Source: an uncultured Roseobacter sp. (lineage in GTDB: Bacteria; Pseudomonadota; Alphaproteobacteria; Rhodobacterales; Rhodobacteraceae). Taken from it: a stretch of 64,000 bases of DNA. The notes below the pieces were generated by a model. That model had not been told where the DNA came from and did no database searches. It saw only the letters and a program-made list of their open reading frames with translations. Below, piece by piece: positions 27,402 to 36,454 of the stretch (the first letter of the stretch is position 1; each line of letters begins with the position of its first letter). Location of the stretch: positions 1 through 64,000 of the forward strand of contig NZ_CANLXG010000005.1 in NCBI RefSeq assembly GCF_947495025.1. The letters run 5' to 3'. The translations under genes and the position numbers were made by a program.

Positions 27402-30400
27402 CAGCGGCATAAGAGCGGGCCGCCTGCCCGGCTATCGCGTGGTGATCCTGACGCTGGACAGTCACGCGGCCGGACCGGCACTGCGGGCGATGGACAGGCT
27501 GAGCCTGGATTATCCGGGACTGTCTATTTCCGTTCACGCCGCCGCTGAATGGGGTGAGACGCCCGGCGCTTTTGAAGCGGCCCGCGAAGCGGTCGAAACG
27601 GGTGACATCATCGTTGCGAACCTGCTTTTTCTGGAAGAGCATATCTCGCGCATTCTGCCCAGCCTTACAGCACGCCGGGATAACTGCGATGCCATGATCG
27701 GCATTATCGCCGATGCGTCGATCGTAAAACTGACACGGATGGGCAGTCTGGACATGCAGGCGCCCGAATCCGGTGCCCGCAGGCTGATGAAAAAACTGCG
27801 GGGTTCCTCGAAACCGTCCAGTTCCTCGGGTGCGGACAAGATGGCCCTGCTGCGCCGTCTGCCAAAGATTCTGAGGTTCATTCCCGGCAAGAGCCAGGAT
27901 CTGCGCGCCTGGTTCCTGACCATGCAATACTGGCTGGGCGGGTCTGACGATAATGTCGAGGCGATGATCCGTTTTCTGGTGAACCGCTATGCCACCGGCA
28001 CCAGCTGGGGAGCCGCGCCCGAAGCCGCAGCACCTGTCGAATATCCCGATGCGGGGCTCTATCATCCGGACCTGCCCGGTCGGATTACCACTGATCCCTC
28101 GGTTCTGCCTGTGCCGGACGGCGCCACCCTGACTGTCGGGCTGCTGATGATGCGGTCCTATGTGCTGTCGTCAGACACTGCGCATTATGATGCTGTCATA
28201 CGGGCATTCGAGGCCCGCGGTATCCGTGTTCTGGCAGCTTTTGCCGGCGGACTGGACGGCCGCCCGGCGATCGACGCATATTTCCGCGATGCGGATGCCG
28301 TGCATATCGACGCGATGGTGTCGCTGACCGGGTTCTCGCTGGTCGGTGGACCAGCCTACAATGACAACGCCTCGGCCATCGAGGTGCTGGAAGGCCTGGA
28401 TGTTCCCTATGTTGCGGCCCATCCGCTGGAATTCCAGACCCTCGATCAGTGGTCCGCAAGCGCGCAGGGCCTCGGTCCGATCGAGACAACCATGCTGATC
28501 GCGCTGCCTGAACTGGACGGCGCAACCAATCCGACGGTTTTTGCCGGTCGTCACGGCGAAAGCGGATGCCAGGGCTGCTCTCATCAATGCGCGAACCAGT
28601 CCGATGCCAAAGCCATGGCCCCCTGCCCCGAGCGGATCGACAGCCTGGTGGAGAAAACAGTGCGGCTGGCCACCCTGCGGCGCGGAGAACGTGCTGACCG
28701 TAAAGTCGGCATCGTACTTTTCGGCTTTCCGCCAAATGCAGGTGCGGTTGGAACGGCGGCGTATCTGAACGTTTTCCAGAGCCTCTTCAACACGTTAAAC
28801 CGTTTGAAATCCGATGGTTACTCGGTAGACGTGCCCGGATCAGTGGACGAGTTGCGCGCCGCAGTGCTAGAGGGCAATGCCGCGCAATTCGGTCAGGAGG
28901 CCAATGTCGCGGATCACGTCAGCGCCGACACGATTGTCCGTACAACGCCCCCGCTGGCCGCGGTAGAAGCCGTCTGGGGGCCGGCGCCCGGGCGCATCCA
29001 GTCGGACGGCCGCGGTGTTTTCGTGCTGGGCCAGCACTTTGGCAATGTCTTTGTCGGCGTGCAGCCTGCCTTTGGCTACGAGGGCGACCCGATGCGGTTG
29101 CTGTTTGAAAAAGGCTTTGCCCCGACCCACGCCTTTGTCACGTTTTACCTCTGGCTGAGGAACACCCTGAAGGCGGACGTGATCCTCCATTTTGGCATGC
29201 ACGGTGCGCTGGAATTCATGCCCGGCAAACAGGCCGGCCTCGGCGCACGGGACTGGCCCGACCGCCTGATCGGTGAGATGCCGAACGTTTATCTCTATGC
29301 CTCCAACAATCCGTCCGAAGCGACACTGGCCAAACGGCGCTCGGGCGCGGTGACGGTGACGCACATGACGCCACCCCTGGCCCAGTCCGGCCTCTACAAG
29401 GGCCTGTCCGAACTCAAGGACAGCCTGACCCGCTGGCGCGCGCTTGATCCCGGTGCCTATGAGCGCCAGGAGCTGGAAACCCTGATCGCCGATCAGGCCG
29501 GGGCCGTAGACATGGCCGGCACGCCACCCGATGCGCTCTGGCTGAAGCTGCTGGAGACAGAGGATGCGCTGATCCCCGACGGGCTGCACATCATCGGCGA
29601 AAAAATCAGCGATGCGGCGCGCGCCGAATACATCAGCATCATGCAGGATGCCGACGACGACACACGCGCCCGGGTCGACCGCCTGCTGCAGGAAGAAACC
29701 GAGCTGGACGCGATCTGTCGCGCGCTCGGGGGGCACTATATCTCGCCTGTGCCCGGCGGTGACCTCATCCGGTCACCTGATGTTCTGCCCACCGGGCGCA
29801 ACATCCATGCCTTTGATCCGTTCCGTATGCCCACCGCCTTCGCCTGCCAGGATGGCGCAAAACAGGCGCAACTGCTGCTTGATACCCATGATACTCTGCC
29901 CCGGACCGTCGCACTGGTGCTCTGGGGCAGCGACAACATCAAATCCGACGGCGGGCCGATTGGTCAGGCGCTCGCCCTGATGGGCTGCACACCCCGGTTT
30001 GACAGTTTCGGCCGGCTCGCAGGCGCTGATCTGGTGCCGCTCGAGGAACTGGGCCGACCCCGGATTGATGTGATCATGACGCTGTCGGGCATTTTCCGCG
30101 ATCTGCTGCCGCTGCAGACCCGGATGCTGGCAGAAGCCGCCCTGAACTGTGCTGCGGCCGACGAACCGCTGGAACAGAATTTCATCCGCGCCCATGCGCT
30201 GGCCTATATGGAAAAGTCCGGCTGCACGCTCGAAGAGGCCGCATTGCGCGTCTTTTCCAACGCCGAAGGGGCATATGGCTCGAATGTGAACCAGCTCGTG
30301 GACAGTTCGGCCTTCGGGGATGAGGACGAACTGGCGGATGCCTATGAGGCCCGCAAGAGTTTCGCCTACGGCACGGACGGCAAGGCATCAGCCAATGCAG

Positions 30401-30966
30401 ATCTGTTGCAGGCACAGCTGGCAGAGGTCGACGTCGCCTATCAGAACCTTGAATCGGTCGAGCTGGGTGTGACAACGGTAGATCACTACTTTGACACCCT
30501 GGGCGGCATCGCCCGCGCGGTCAAACGGGCAAAAGGCACCGAGGCGGCGGTCTATATCGGCGATCAGACCCGCGGCGCGGGCAAGGTCCGCACGCTGCGC
30601 GATCAGGTCGCGCTTGAGACCCGCGCGCGCAGCCTGAACCCCAGGTTCTACGAAGGTCTGCTGAAACACGGATCCGAAGGTGTGCGCCAGATCGAGGCGC
30701 ATGTGACCAATACACTCGGCTGGTCGGCGACCACCGGGCAGGTCGACCCCTGGGTGTACCAGCGGATTTCCGAGACGTTTGTGCTGGACGCCGAGATGCG
30801 CCAGCGGCTGGCAGACCTGAACCCCACGGCGTCCAGCCGGATGGCAAACCGCCTGCTGGAAGCACACGACAGAAACTACTGGTCCCCGGACGCAGAAACG
30901 CTGGCAGCTCTTCAGGATGCTGCCGATGCGCTTGAGGATCAGCTCGAAGGGATCGCTGCACAATGA
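27391..30966 (+). CDS. bchH: Magnesium chelatase large subunit H
   Basis: The 1191-residue porphyrin-binding subunit of Mg-chelatase, homologous to CobN. With the BchI-BchD motor it inserts Mg2+ into protoporphyrin IX, the committed step of bacteriochlorophyll synthesis. Diagnostic segments include LHFGMHGALEFMPGKQAGL, PNVYLYASNNPSEATLAKRR, and SNAEGAYGSNVNQLVDSSAF towards the end. The length is typical. The start overlaps bchB, giving coupling within the superoperon. Confidence 0.97.
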   Translation: MRDDSGIRAGRLPGYRVVILTLDSHAAGPALRAMDRLSLDYPGLSISVHAAAEWGETPGAFEAAREAVETGDIIVANLLFLEEHISRILPSLTARRDNCDAMIGIIADASIVKLTRMGSLDMQAPESGARRLMKKLRGSSKPSSSSGADKMALLRRLPKILRFIPGKSQDLRAWFLTMQYWLGGSDDNVEAMIRFLVNRYATGTSWGAAPEAAAPVEYPDAGLYHPDLPGRITTDPSVLPVPDGATLTVGLLMMRSYVLSSDTAHYDAVIRAFEARGIRVLAAFAGGLDGRPAIDAYFRDADAVHIDAMVSLTGFSLVGGPAYNDNASAIEVLEGLDVPYVAAHPLEFQTLDQWSASAQGLGPIETTMLIALPELDGATNPTVFAGRHGESGCQGCSHQCANQSDAKAMAPCPERIDSLVEKTVRLATLRRGERADRKVGIVLFGFPPNAGAVGTAAYLNVFQSLFNTLNRLKSDGYSVDVPGSVDELRAAVLEGNAAQFGQEANVADHVSADTIVRTTPPLAAVEAVWGPAPGRIQSDGRGVFVLGQHFGNVFVGVQPAFGYEGDPMRLLFEKGFAPTHAFVTFYLWLRNTLKADVILHFGMHGALEFMPGKQAGLGARDWPDRLIGEMPNVYLYASNNPSEATLAKRRSGAVTVTHMTPPLAQSGLYKGLSELKDSLTRWRALDPGAYERQELETLIADQAGAVDMAGTPPDALWLKLLETEDALIPDGLHIIGEKISDAARAEYISIMQDADDDTRARVDRLLQEETELDAICRALGGHYISPVPGGDLIRSPDVLPTGRNIHAFDPFRMPTAFACQDGAKQAQLLLDTHDTLPRTVALVLWGSDNIKSDGGPIGQALALMGCTPRFDSFGRLAGADLVPLEELGRPRIDVIMTLSGIFRDLLPLQTRMLAEAALNCAAADEPLEQNFIRAHALAYMEKSGCTLEEAALRVFSNAEGAYGSNVNQLVDSSAFGDEDELADAYEARKSFAYGTDGKASANADLLQAQLAEVDVAYQNLESVELGVTTVDHYFDTLGGIARAVKRAKGTEAAVYIGDQTRGAGKVRTLRDQVALETRARSLNPRFYEGLLKHGSEGVRQIEAHVTNTLGWSATTGQVDPWVYQRISETFVLDAEMRQRLADLNPTASSRMANRLLEAHDRNYWSPDAETLAALQDAADALEDQLEGIAAQ

Positions 30967-30997
30967 TCCCTGCGCCATCTTTTGCCTGCGGGAACAT

Positions 30998-31026
30998 CCG
31001 GCGGGGATATTTTAAGCCAGAAGAAG
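30998..31026 (+). repeat. Short dispersed intercistronic element, divergent copy
   Basis: The bchH-bchL spacer (94 bp) contains CCGGCGGGGATATTTT followed by AAGCCAGAAGAAGC, related to the GGAGTATTT...GGAAGGGTGAAG elements at 25801 and 62918. It is immediately followed by a G5-TGCGCG-C5 hairpin at 31027-31042, just before the bchL Shine-Dalgarno. It may act in mRNA processing between the large bchH message and bchL. Confidence 0.4.
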
Positions 31027-31060
31027 CGGGGGTGCGCGCCCCCTTTGAAAGGAAACCAAC

Positions 31061-31960
31061 ATGAGCCCACTCGACAGAACACCCCCCTCTCTGCGGGGAC
31101 AGGACGGCGAAGGCTCCGTTCAGGTCCATCAGGATGACAGCGCCAAAATCGAAGGCGCCAAGGTCTTTTCGGTCTACGGCAAAGGCGGGATCGGCAAATC
31201 GACGACGTCATCAAACCTCTCTGCTGCCTTTTCCATGCTGGGCAAACGCGTTCTGCAGATCGGCTGTGATCCCAAACATGACAGTACGTTCACGCTGACC
31301 GGGACACTGCAGCCAACAGTGATCGACATTCTCAAGGAGGTGGATTTCCACCCCGAAGAGCTGCGCGCCGATGACTTTGTTTTCGAGGGCTTCAACGGCG
31401 TTAAATGCGTTGAGGCCGGTGGGCCGCCTGCCGGCACCGGCTGTGGAGGCTATGTGGTTGGCCAGACGGTCAAGTTGCTGAAACAGCACCACTTGCTGGA
31501 GGACACCGATGTGGTGATCTTTGACGTGCTGGGCGATGTGGTCTGCGGTGGCTTTGCGGCCCCCCTGCAGCACGCGGACCGCGCCCTGATCGTCACGGCC
31601 AATGATTTCGACAGCATCTATGCGATGAACCGGATCATCGCCGCCGTGCAGGCCAAATCGGCCAACTACAAGGTGCGGCTGGCGGGCTGTGTGGCCAACC
31701 GGTCGCGCGAGACAGACGAGGTGGACCGCTATTGCAAAACCGTGGGCTTTAACCGCATTGCACATATGCCCGATCTTGATGCCATCCGCCGGTCGCGTCT
31801 CAAGAAGAAAACCCTTTTTGAGATGCCCGATGATGAAGAGATCGTCCAGGTGCGCAAGGAATACATCCGCCTGGCAGAAACCCTGTGGAACGGGACCGAG
31901 CCCCTGGCCCCTGCCCCGCTGCCGGACCGCGAAATATTTGAACTGCTTGGATTTGACTGA
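31061..31960 (+). CDS. bchL: Dark-operative protochlorophyllide reductase iron protein L
   Basis: The 299-residue NifH-like ATPase donates electrons to BchNB. The P-loop GKGGIGKST is at 40-48. The two bridging 4Fe-4S cysteines are C128 (GTGCGGYVVG) and C162 (GDVVCGG). The N-terminal 30 residues are a flexible, acidic extension as in other BchL proteins. The stop overlaps the bchM start by one base (TGATG). Confidence 0.96.
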   Translation: MSPLDRTPPSLRGQDGEGSVQVHQDDSAKIEGAKVFSVYGKGGIGKSTTSSNLSAAFSMLGKRVLQIGCDPKHDSTFTLTGTLQPTVIDILKEVDFHPEELRADDFVFEGFNGVKCVEAGGPPAGTGCGGYVVGQTVKLLKQHHLLEDTDVVIFDVLGDVVCGGFAAPLQHADRALIVTANDFDSIYAMNRIIAAVQAKSANYKVRLAGCVANRSRETDEVDRYCKTVGFNRIAHMPDLDAIRRSRLKKKTLFEMPDDEEIVQVRKEYIRLAETLWNGTEPLAPAPLPDREIFELLGFD

Positions 31961-32703
31961 TGCGCGATGACGTAACCTTTGCGGATGCGGGAAATATCCC
32001 GGCAACGGGCAGAAAGCCGGCGCCGGGATATGACGCGACTCTGGAAAGGGTTGAGACCTATTTTGACCGTACGGCCACCCGCACCTGGGAACGGCTGACA
32101 TCGGACGCGCCGGTCTCAAAAATCCGCCAGACCGTGCGCGAAGGCCGTGACCGGATGCGCGCGCTGCTGCTCAGCCGTCTGCCTGCCGATCTGAGCGGAG
32201 CGCGGGTGCTCGACGCGGGATGCGGTGCCGGTCAGATGACCATCGAGCTGGCAAAACGCGGCGCGGATGTGCTGGCCATCGATATCTCGCCCCAGCTGGT
32301 CGAGATCGCAGAACAACGGCTGCCCGCCGACCTGCGCAAACGGGTCAGCTTTGCATCCGGCGACATGCTGCGCCCGGCACTGGGTCGGTTTGACCACGTG
32401 ATCGCCATGGACAGCCTGATCTACTACACCGCCGACGATATCGGCCGCGCGCTGGCCGCACTGGAAAAGCGCACATCGCGCACCATCGCCTTTACCGTGG
32501 CACCGCGCACCCGCCTGCTGATGGCGATGTGGTATGCCGGCAAACTCTTTCCGCGCAGCGACCGCAGCCCGGTGATGATCCCCCATGCGCACCAGCCGCT
32601 GGCTCAGGCCGCGCGCGCGCAGGGTGTGAACGGCATGCTGCGCCCTGTCGATCGCGTGACATCCGGTTTCTACATTTCAGAAGCGATGGAGCTGCGCGCA
32701 TGA
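31960..32703 (+). CDS. bchM: Mg-protoporphyrin IX O-methyltransferase
   Basis: A 247-residue SAM-dependent enzyme that methylates the C13 propionate of Mg-protoporphyrin IX, making the substrate for AcsF. The SAM motif VLDAGCGAGQMTIELAKRG is near residue 83 and VLAIDISPQLVEIAEQRL follows. The C-terminus MLRPVDRVTSGFYISEAMELR is typical of BchM. It overlaps lhaA by four bases. Confidence 0.95.
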   Translation: MRDDVTFADAGNIPATGRKPAPGYDATLERVETYFDRTATRTWERLTSDAPVSKIRQTVREGRDRMRALLLSRLPADLSGARVLDAGCGAGQMTIELAKRGADVLAIDISPQLVEIAEQRLPADLRKRVSFASGDMLRPALGRFDHVIAMDSLIYYTADDIGRALAALEKRTSRTIAFTVAPRTRLLMAMWYAGKLFPRSDRSPVMIPHAHQPLAQAARAQGVNGMLRPVDRVTSGFYISEAMELRA

Positions 32704-34130
32704 AGGCACGGCTGCAGCATATGTCCCTCAAGGCGATGCCATTCGCCGACGCAGCCAGCGACGGGCTGCCGATGGACCAGTTGCTGCGGCTCTCGCTCTT
32801 TCAGGTCTCTGTTGGAATGGCATCGGTCATGCTGCTTGGCACGCTGAACCGGGTCATGATCGTCGAGCTGTCCGTACCTGCGATGATCGTGGCGCTGATG
32901 ATCGCGCTGCCGGTGCTGATCGCACCTTTCCGTGCGCTGCTCGGTTTCCGGTCCGATACGCATAAATCGGCCATCGGCTGGAAACGGGTGCCCTACATCT
33001 GGTTCGGCTCGCTCTGGCAGTTCGGCGGCCTTGCCGTCATGCCCTTTGCGCTGCTGGTGCTGGGCGGTGATGTAGTGCATGAGATCCCCTTTGCAGGCGA
33101 AGTTCTGGCGGCTCTGGCCTTTCTGATGACGGGCCTTGGGCTGCATATGACGCAGACCGCCGGGCTGGCACTCGCATCGGACCGGGCCGACGACGAAACC
33201 CGCCCGCGCGTGGTGGCGTTGCTCTATGTGATGTTCCTGCTTGGCATGGGCCTGTCTGCGGTAATCGTCGGCCTGCTGCTGCGCGATTTCACGTCGCTCA
33301 AACTCATCCGGGTGATCCAGGGCGCGGCCGTGGTCGGCATCGCGCTCAATCTCGTGGCCCTGTGGAAGCAGGAACACGTCCGCCCGATGAGCAAAGCCGA
33401 ACGCGCAGCACCCCGTCCGAAGTTTGCGGATGCGTGGTCTGATTTTATGAACGGTGGGCAGGCCGGACGCCTGCTTGTGTGCGTTTTTGTGGGAACAATG
33501 GCGTTCAACATGCAGGACGTGCTGCTCGAACCTTATGGCGGCGAAATCCTCGGCCTGTCTGTGTCTGCGACCACGCTGCTGACCGCACTCTGGGCCATCG
33601 GCGCACTGACAGGCTTTGGCCTCGCTGGCGCGCGTCTTGCGCGCGGTTCGAACTCTTTCCGCCTCGCCGGTGGCGGCATTCTTGCCGGTATCTGGGCCTT
33701 TTCACTGGTGATCTTTGCTGCGCCCATGGGCTCAGAGGTGCTTTTCTTCGCCGGCGCGGGCCTTATCGGCTTTGGCGGCGGACTTTTCGCGGTGTCGACG
33801 CTGACGGCTGCGATGACCATGCCCGCAACCGGGACAGCGGGCCGCGGGCTGGCACTTGGGGCCTGGGGTGCTGCACAGGCGACCGCCGCGGGCGTCTCAA
33901 TTGCCCTTGGCGGCGGGCTGCGCGACTGGGTCGGGCATGCGGCCACAACCGGCCAGCTGGGCGAGGCGCTGAACAGCCCCGCCACCGGCTATTCATTCGT
34001 TTACCACACCGAGATCGGCCTTTTGTTTGTCACTCTCGTGATCCTCGGACCGCTCGTGCGCCAAAGCGGTCCTTACTCCCCGATGGAAGCCGGACAGCGC
34101 CCGATGGGCCTGGCCGATTTCCCAACATGA
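32700..34130 (+). CDS. lhaA: LhaA light-harvesting 1 assembly protein
   Basis: A 476-residue member of the PucC/BCD family with about twelve membrane helices. VSVGMASVMLLGTLNRVMIVELSVPA and IGWKRVPYIWFGSLWQF are family hallmarks. LhaA promotes LH1 assembly around the reaction centre in Rhodobacter. The ATG at 32700 overlaps the bchM stop (ATGA); longer in-frame extensions lie inside bchM. It sits directly upstream of puhA, the invariant order in purple bacteria. Confidence 0.94.
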   Translation: MKARLQHMSLKAMPFADAASDGLPMDQLLRLSLFQVSVGMASVMLLGTLNRVMIVELSVPAMIVALMIALPVLIAPFRALLGFRSDTHKSAIGWKRVPYIWFGSLWQFGGLAVMPFALLVLGGDVVHEIPFAGEVLAALAFLMTGLGLHMTQTAGLALASDRADDETRPRVVALLYVMFLLGMGLSAVIVGLLLRDFTSLKLIRVIQGAAVVGIALNLVALWKQEHVRPMSKAERAAPRPKFADAWSDFMNGGQAGRLLVCVFVGTMAFNMQDVLLEPYGGEILGLSVSATTLLTALWAIGALTGFGLAGARLARGSNSFRLAGGGILAGIWAFSLVIFAAPMGSEVLFFAGAGLIGFGGGLFAVSTLTAAMTMPATGTAGRGLALGAWGAAQATAAGVSIALGGGLRDWVGHAATTGQLGEALNSPATGYSFVYHTEIGLLFVTLVILGPLVRQSGPYSPMEAGQRPMGLADFPT

Positions 34131-34152
34131 CCCCGTTTCAGGAGGAAACCAT

Positions 34153-34920
34153 ATGACTGGAACATTCTTTGGCGAAGTAGATCTGGCGAGCGTAACGCTC
34201 TGGCTTTTCTACATATTTTTTGCAGCGCTGATCATTTACATCCAGCGGGAGAACATGCGGGAGGGCTACCCGCTCGAGGACGATGAGGGCAATCCGTCAT
34301 CGAACCCCGGCATGTGGCCACTGCCGTCGGACAAGACGTTCAAACTGCCCCATGGCCGCGGAGAAGTGACCGTGCCCAGTGGCCAGACGCCCGAACGGGC
34401 AGATATTGCACTCAAACGGTCCGGCCCCGGCAACGGCTACCCGCTGGAGCCCACCGGTGACCCGATGCTCGACGGTGTTGGCCCCGCGTCCTGGGCGCCG
34501 CGCCGCGACGCACCGGAGCTGGACGGCCACGGTCACCCGAAAATCGTCCCGATGTCCGGTGCCGAAGGGTTCCGCGTTGCCGCAGGCCGCGATCCGCGCG
34601 GGCTGCCGGTGATCGCAGGTGACGGTGAAATCGTCGGCAAGATCACCGACATGTGGATCGACGAACCGGAACAGATGGTGCGCTATCTGGAAATGGAACT
34701 GGACAGCAAATGGGGCTCGGGCACACGTCTGATGCCGCTGACCTTTGCCCGCATCTGGTCTGACCGGGTCAACGTGCACGCGCTGCACGGCAAGCATTTC
34801 GCGACCATCCCGACAATCGCGAGCCCGCGCCAGGTCACGCTTCTCGAAGAGGACAAGATCTCGGGCTACTACGGTGGCGGCAAGCTCTATGCCGGCAACC
34901 GCGCGGACCCGAAGATCTGA
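34153..34920 (+). CDS. puhA: Photosynthetic reaction centre H subunit
   Basis: A 255-residue protein with one N-terminal membrane helix (about 10-30, VTLWLFYIFFAALIIYIQRE) and a large cytoplasmic PRC-barrel domain. MREGYPLEDDEGNPSSNPG and the barrel segment ITDMWIDEPEQMVRYLEMEL are diagnostic. It caps the L/M core and shapes proton delivery to QB. AGGAGG lies just upstream of the ATG. A long inverted repeat (34941-34990) follows the stop codon. Confidence 0.97.
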   Translation: MTGTFFGEVDLASVTLWLFYIFFAALIIYIQRENMREGYPLEDDEGNPSSNPGMWPLPSDKTFKLPHGRGEVTVPSGQTPERADIALKRSGPGNGYPLEPTGDPMLDGVGPASWAPRRDAPELDGHGHPKIVPMSGAEGFRVAAGRDPRGLPVIAGDGEIVGKITDMWIDEPEQMVRYLEMELDSKWGSGTRLMPLTFARIWSDRVNVHALHGKHFATIPTIASPRQVTLLEEDKISGYYGGGKLYAGNRADPKI

Positions 34921-34940
34921 GGCGGTGATGCCTTCTGCGT

Positions 34941-34990
34941 CATACCACTCACCCGGTACGGGCCCGCAGGGGTCCGGCACCGGTGGTATG
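34941..34990 (+). promoter_or_regulatory. Intercistronic stem-loop between puhA and puhB
   Basis: Outer arms CATACCA (34941-34947) and TGGTATG (34984-34990) and inner arms CCGGT (34953-34957) and ACCGG (34979-34983) form a stem of about 12 bp with a 5-nt bulge and a G/C-rich 21-nt loop. There is no T run, so it is not a simple terminator. A 3' stabiliser giving more puhA than puhB product is plausible, since PuhA is a stoichiometric structural subunit and PuhB an assembly factor. Confidence 0.5.
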
Positions 34991-35030
34991 CCGCGCCTGC
35001 CACAGACCACAGCCAGAGGAGATACTCGCC

Positions 35031-35666
35031 ATGTCTCATGACGACTTTGAGATCGAGCCCGTTGAGGGGCTCCCCGAGAAACCGCCTGCAGGGGAAGAAA
35101 TTCTCTGGCAGGGCCGCCCGGACTGGTGGGCGCTGGCCCGGGAAGCTCTCGGCGTGCGCTGGGTCGCGGGATACTTTGTTCTGCTGGCACTCTGGCGGTT
35201 CATCTCTGTGCTGGACATTCTGCCGGTCGGTCATGCCATCGGAGCGATGGTTCCCTATCTGATGCTGGGTTTCGTCGTCTGCGGTCTGCTGACCCTCGTG
35301 GCGGTGGCCCAGGCCCGTGCCACGGTCTACACCGTGACAGACGCACGGGTGGTCATGCGGATCGGGGCCGCGCTGACCATCACGCTGAACCTGCCCTACA
35401 AACAGGTGAGCAACGCGATGCTGGATCTGCGCCGGGGCGGAACGGGAACGATCGCGCTGGAGACCCTGGGCGAGACGCGCCTGAGCTATCTGACCTGCTG
35501 GCCGCATGCACGCCCCTGGTGCATCCGGCGCGCGCAGCCCGCGCTGCGCTGCATCCCCGAGGCCGAAAAGGTTGCGCGCCTGCTGGGCGAGGCCGCCGAG
35601 GCCCGGGTTTCTGTACCCGTCGTGACCAGAAGCGCTCCTGCACCTGCAACAGTGGCAGCGGAGTAA
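35031..35666 (+). CDS. puhB: PuhB photosynthetic complex assembly protein
   Basis: A 211-residue membrane protein with three hydrophobic segments between about 45 and 105 and a PH-like domain (bPH2 type). The EEILWQGRPDWWALAREALG opening is typical. PuhB assists reaction centre assembly in Rhodobacter capsulatus. The ATG at 35031 is preceded by AGAGGAGA. An earlier in-frame ATG at 34983 would start inside the stem-loop and is rejected. Confidence 0.92.
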   Translation: MSHDDFEIEPVEGLPEKPPAGEEILWQGRPDWWALAREALGVRWVAGYFVLLALWRFISVLDILPVGHAIGAMVPYLMLGFVVCGLLTLVAVAQARATVYTVTDARVVMRIGAALTITLNLPYKQVSNAMLDLRRGGTGTIALETLGETRLSYLTCWPHARPWCIRRAQPALRCIPEAEKVARLLGEAAEARVSVPVVTRSAPAPATVAAE

Positions 35667-35670
35667 GACC

Positions 35671-36138
35671 ATGAGCACCCGGACACAGCCCCGTATCCAT
35701 GCAAAGCCCGAAGAGCTGGTGCCCCTGATCCTTGTACGGGTCATGTTCGGCCTCGTGGGGCTGATCCTTCTGATCGTCAGCATCGCAACCTTTGCCGGGC
35801 GCGAACCGGACAGCCAGCCGCCTGCCGGCAAACTGCTGGCCGAACGCGCCATCTATCTGTCGGGCGATGCCTCCGGTGCCGCCCGTGTGCTGGATGCAAC
35901 CGGCACAGTGCTGGCGGATTTTCCTGCTGACAAAGGCGGCTTTGTCGCCGGCATCGAACGCGTGATCGCGCGCGAACGCGGCAAGTCAGGGGCTGATACC
36001 ACTGCACCCGTGCTGCTGCAGCTGCGCGAAGGCAACCGCCTTTCCCTGAACGACCCCGTCACCGGATGGTCCGCCGAGCTTATGGGCTTTGGCGCATCCA
36101 ACACCCGCACCTTCGCCAGGCTGCTGGGCCAACCCTGA
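35671..36138 (+). CDS. puhC: PuhC photosynthetic complex assembly protein
   Basis: A 155-residue protein with one N-terminal membrane helix (about 16-42, LVPLILVRVMFGLVGLILL) and a soluble domain ending SNTRTFARLL, the PuhC signature. It supports optimal LH1/reaction centre formation and probably faces the periplasm. It starts five bases after the puhB stop. Confidence 0.9.
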   Translation: MSTRTQPRIHAKPEELVPLILVRVMFGLVGLILLIVSIATFAGREPDSQPPAGKLLAERAIYLSGDASGAARVLDATGTVLADFPADKGGFVAGIERVIARERGKSGADTTAPVLLQLREGNRLSLNDPVTGWSAELMGFGASNTRTFARLLGQP

Positions 36139-36157
36139 ACCATTGGAGGAAGCCACC

Positions 36158-36454
36158 ATGGGACTACTGACAAAGGACATCGAACGTGCCCCCTGCACGG
36201 TTGAGATCAGTCATAAATTCGAAAGCCTGCACGCGCATGTGCGGTTCAACAACGGCGCCGTGATCTACCCCGGCGACGAGGTCCAGGTCCACGGGCCGGA
36301 GATCATGGCGCCCTTCGGAGAGATCGTCTCTGAAGACCGCGAGGCCACGATCATCCGCGCCAGCAAACTCGAACGGCTCTGGACCCGGCTGACGGGCGAT
36401 TTCGAGATCATGGAACTCTGCGAGTTTTCCTTCTCAGAGGAGGTCACGCTGTGA
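36158..36454 (+). CDS. Conserved 98-residue protein between puhC and acsF
   Basis: A small soluble protein with no membrane segment, beginning MGLLTKDIERAPCTVEISHKF and containing a compact beta-rich core (HVRFNNGAVIYPGDEVQVHG). In Rhodobacteraceae a short unnamed gene normally occupies this slot between puhC and acsF. Function is unknown, but the strict linkage and overlap with acsF (GTGA) suggest a role with the cyclase or in complex assembly. GGAGGAA precedes the ATG. Confidence 0.75.
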   Translation: MGLLTKDIERAPCTVEISHKFESLHAHVRFNNGAVIYPGDEVQVHGPEIMAPFGEIVSEDREATIIRASKLERLWTRLTGDFEIMELCEFSFSEEVTL

